NCBI GenBank assembly: GCA_029879665.1
Contig: JAOUPW010000171.1
Span: 1 to 5,380 of the forward strand
DNA: 5,380 nucleotides
Direction of reading: 5' to 3'
From: Rhodospirillales bacterium
GTDB taxonomy: Bacteria > Pseudomonadota > Alphaproteobacteria > Rhodospirillales > JAOUPW01
The notes beneath the pieces were generated by a model. That model saw only the letters and a list, made by a program, of their open reading frames with translations. It was not told the DNA's origin and searched no databases. The position numbers and the translations under genes are program-made. Within the stretch, counting starts at the first letter, position 1. The number at the start of each line of letters is the position of its first letter. Shown piece by piece: positions 4,904 to 5,380 of this stretch.

Positions 4904-5380
4904 TCAGGTCGGCGTATGAGCGACGGCATCAGTTTGCTCCGTCCGCCATTTGTCCAGCGCGGCGGCGATGGCTTGGTCATGCAGGGCGAGCACGCTTGCC
5001 GCCAGCAGCGCCGCATTGATGGCGCCCGCCTTGCCGATGGCCAGGGTGCCCACGGGAACCCCACCCGGCATCTGGGCGATGGAAAGCAGGCTGTCCATGC
5101 CCTTCAAGGCCTGGGATTCGATCGGCACGCCGAACACCGGCAATGGCGTCATGGCTGCCGTCATTCCCGGCAGGTGAGCGGCCCCGCCGGCGGCGGCGAT
5201 AATCACCTGAAGGCCGCGGTCCTTGGCGCTCTTGGCGTAGTCGTAGAGCCGATCCGGAGTGCGGTGGGCGGAAACGATTCGGCTTTCGAACGGGATTCCC
5301 AGTTTTTCCAGGGTTTCCGCGCAATTGCGCAGGGTCTCCCAATCGGACTGGCTGCCCATAATAATCCCGACGATGGGGGA
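4904..5380 (-). CDS. purE: N5-carboxyaminoimidazole ribonucleotide mutase (5' partial at right edge)
   Basis: PurE class I moves the carboxyl group of N5-CAIR to give CAIR, taking the product of PurK. From the first Met in the window (complement of 5357-5359) the product has 151 residues. Seven more in-frame codons, reading SPIVGII, reach the window edge and match the usual N-terminal strand before MGSQSDW, so the true start is just outside. Counting from that Met: GSQSD (2-6), SAHRTP (30-35) with the catalytic-type His at 32, [11 protein letters not shown] (56-66), and [20 protein letters not shown] (97-116). These are the full set of class I motifs. The stop is TGA (complement of 4904-4906). 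It is upstream of purK in the same operon. The promoter is outside the window. Confidence 0.97.
   Translation of the reverse strand, partial: SPIVGIIMGSQSDWETLRNCAETLEKLGIPFESRIVSAHRTPDRLYDYAKSAKDRGLQVIIAAAGGAAHLPGMTAAMTPLPVFGVPIESQALKGMDSLLSIAQMPGGVPVGTLAIGKAGAINAALLAASVLALHDQAIAAALDKWRTEQTDAVAHTPT

Overview
The window is high-G+C proteobacterial chromosome, most likely from an alphaproteobacterium of the Rhodospirillales type. The evidence is a COQ9-family protein (in bacteria essentially alphaproteobacterial) encoded next to and divergent from rpsU, an alphaproteobacterial-style S21, a PurE/PurK pair of the same flavour, and G/C-rich third codon positions. This placement comes from recognising families, not from a database search. 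I see no tRNA, rRNA, CRISPR array, insertion-sequence transposase or phage gene.

Layout. (1) Positions 2-1291 (+): the C-terminal part of a membrane-bound hybrid sensor histidine kinase, entering from outside the window, with one transmembrane helix, HisKA, HATPase and a receiver domain. (2) About 1407-1710 (-): rpsU (ribosomal protein S21) with a GTG start, followed by three consecutive hairpins, the last of which looks like a rho-independent terminator. (3) 1711-1902: a divergent control region with possible leader structures for rpsU. (4) 1903-3638 (+): a tight three-gene run. It holds a peptide deformylase, a COQ9-family ubiquinone-biosynthesis protein (ATGA overlap with the deformylase) and, 15 bases later, a small protein joining a histone-H1-like (KKTA)n basic tail to a PilZ domain. 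(5) 3639-3784: a convergent gap with a hairpin terminator and a 38-base palindrome-ended element resembling REP/RAYT-type sequences. (6) 3785-5380 (-): purE-purK, whose products together convert AIR to CAIR in purine synthesis; purE runs off the right edge.

How the genes fit together. The core is housekeeping: translation (S21, deformylase), the ubiquinone pathway (COQ9) and de novo purine synthesis (PurE, PurK). The divergent rpsU/COQ9 pairing is an established alphaproteobacterial arrangement, but here a deformylase gene sits between them at the head of the plus-strand run. The most unusual gene is the last of that run. It has both PilZ c-di-GMP-binding motifs behind a long lysine-rich repeat tail, suggesting (inference) a c-di-GMP-responsive protein that binds DNA, RNA or another polyanion. 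I regard this as the best candidate for something undescribed.
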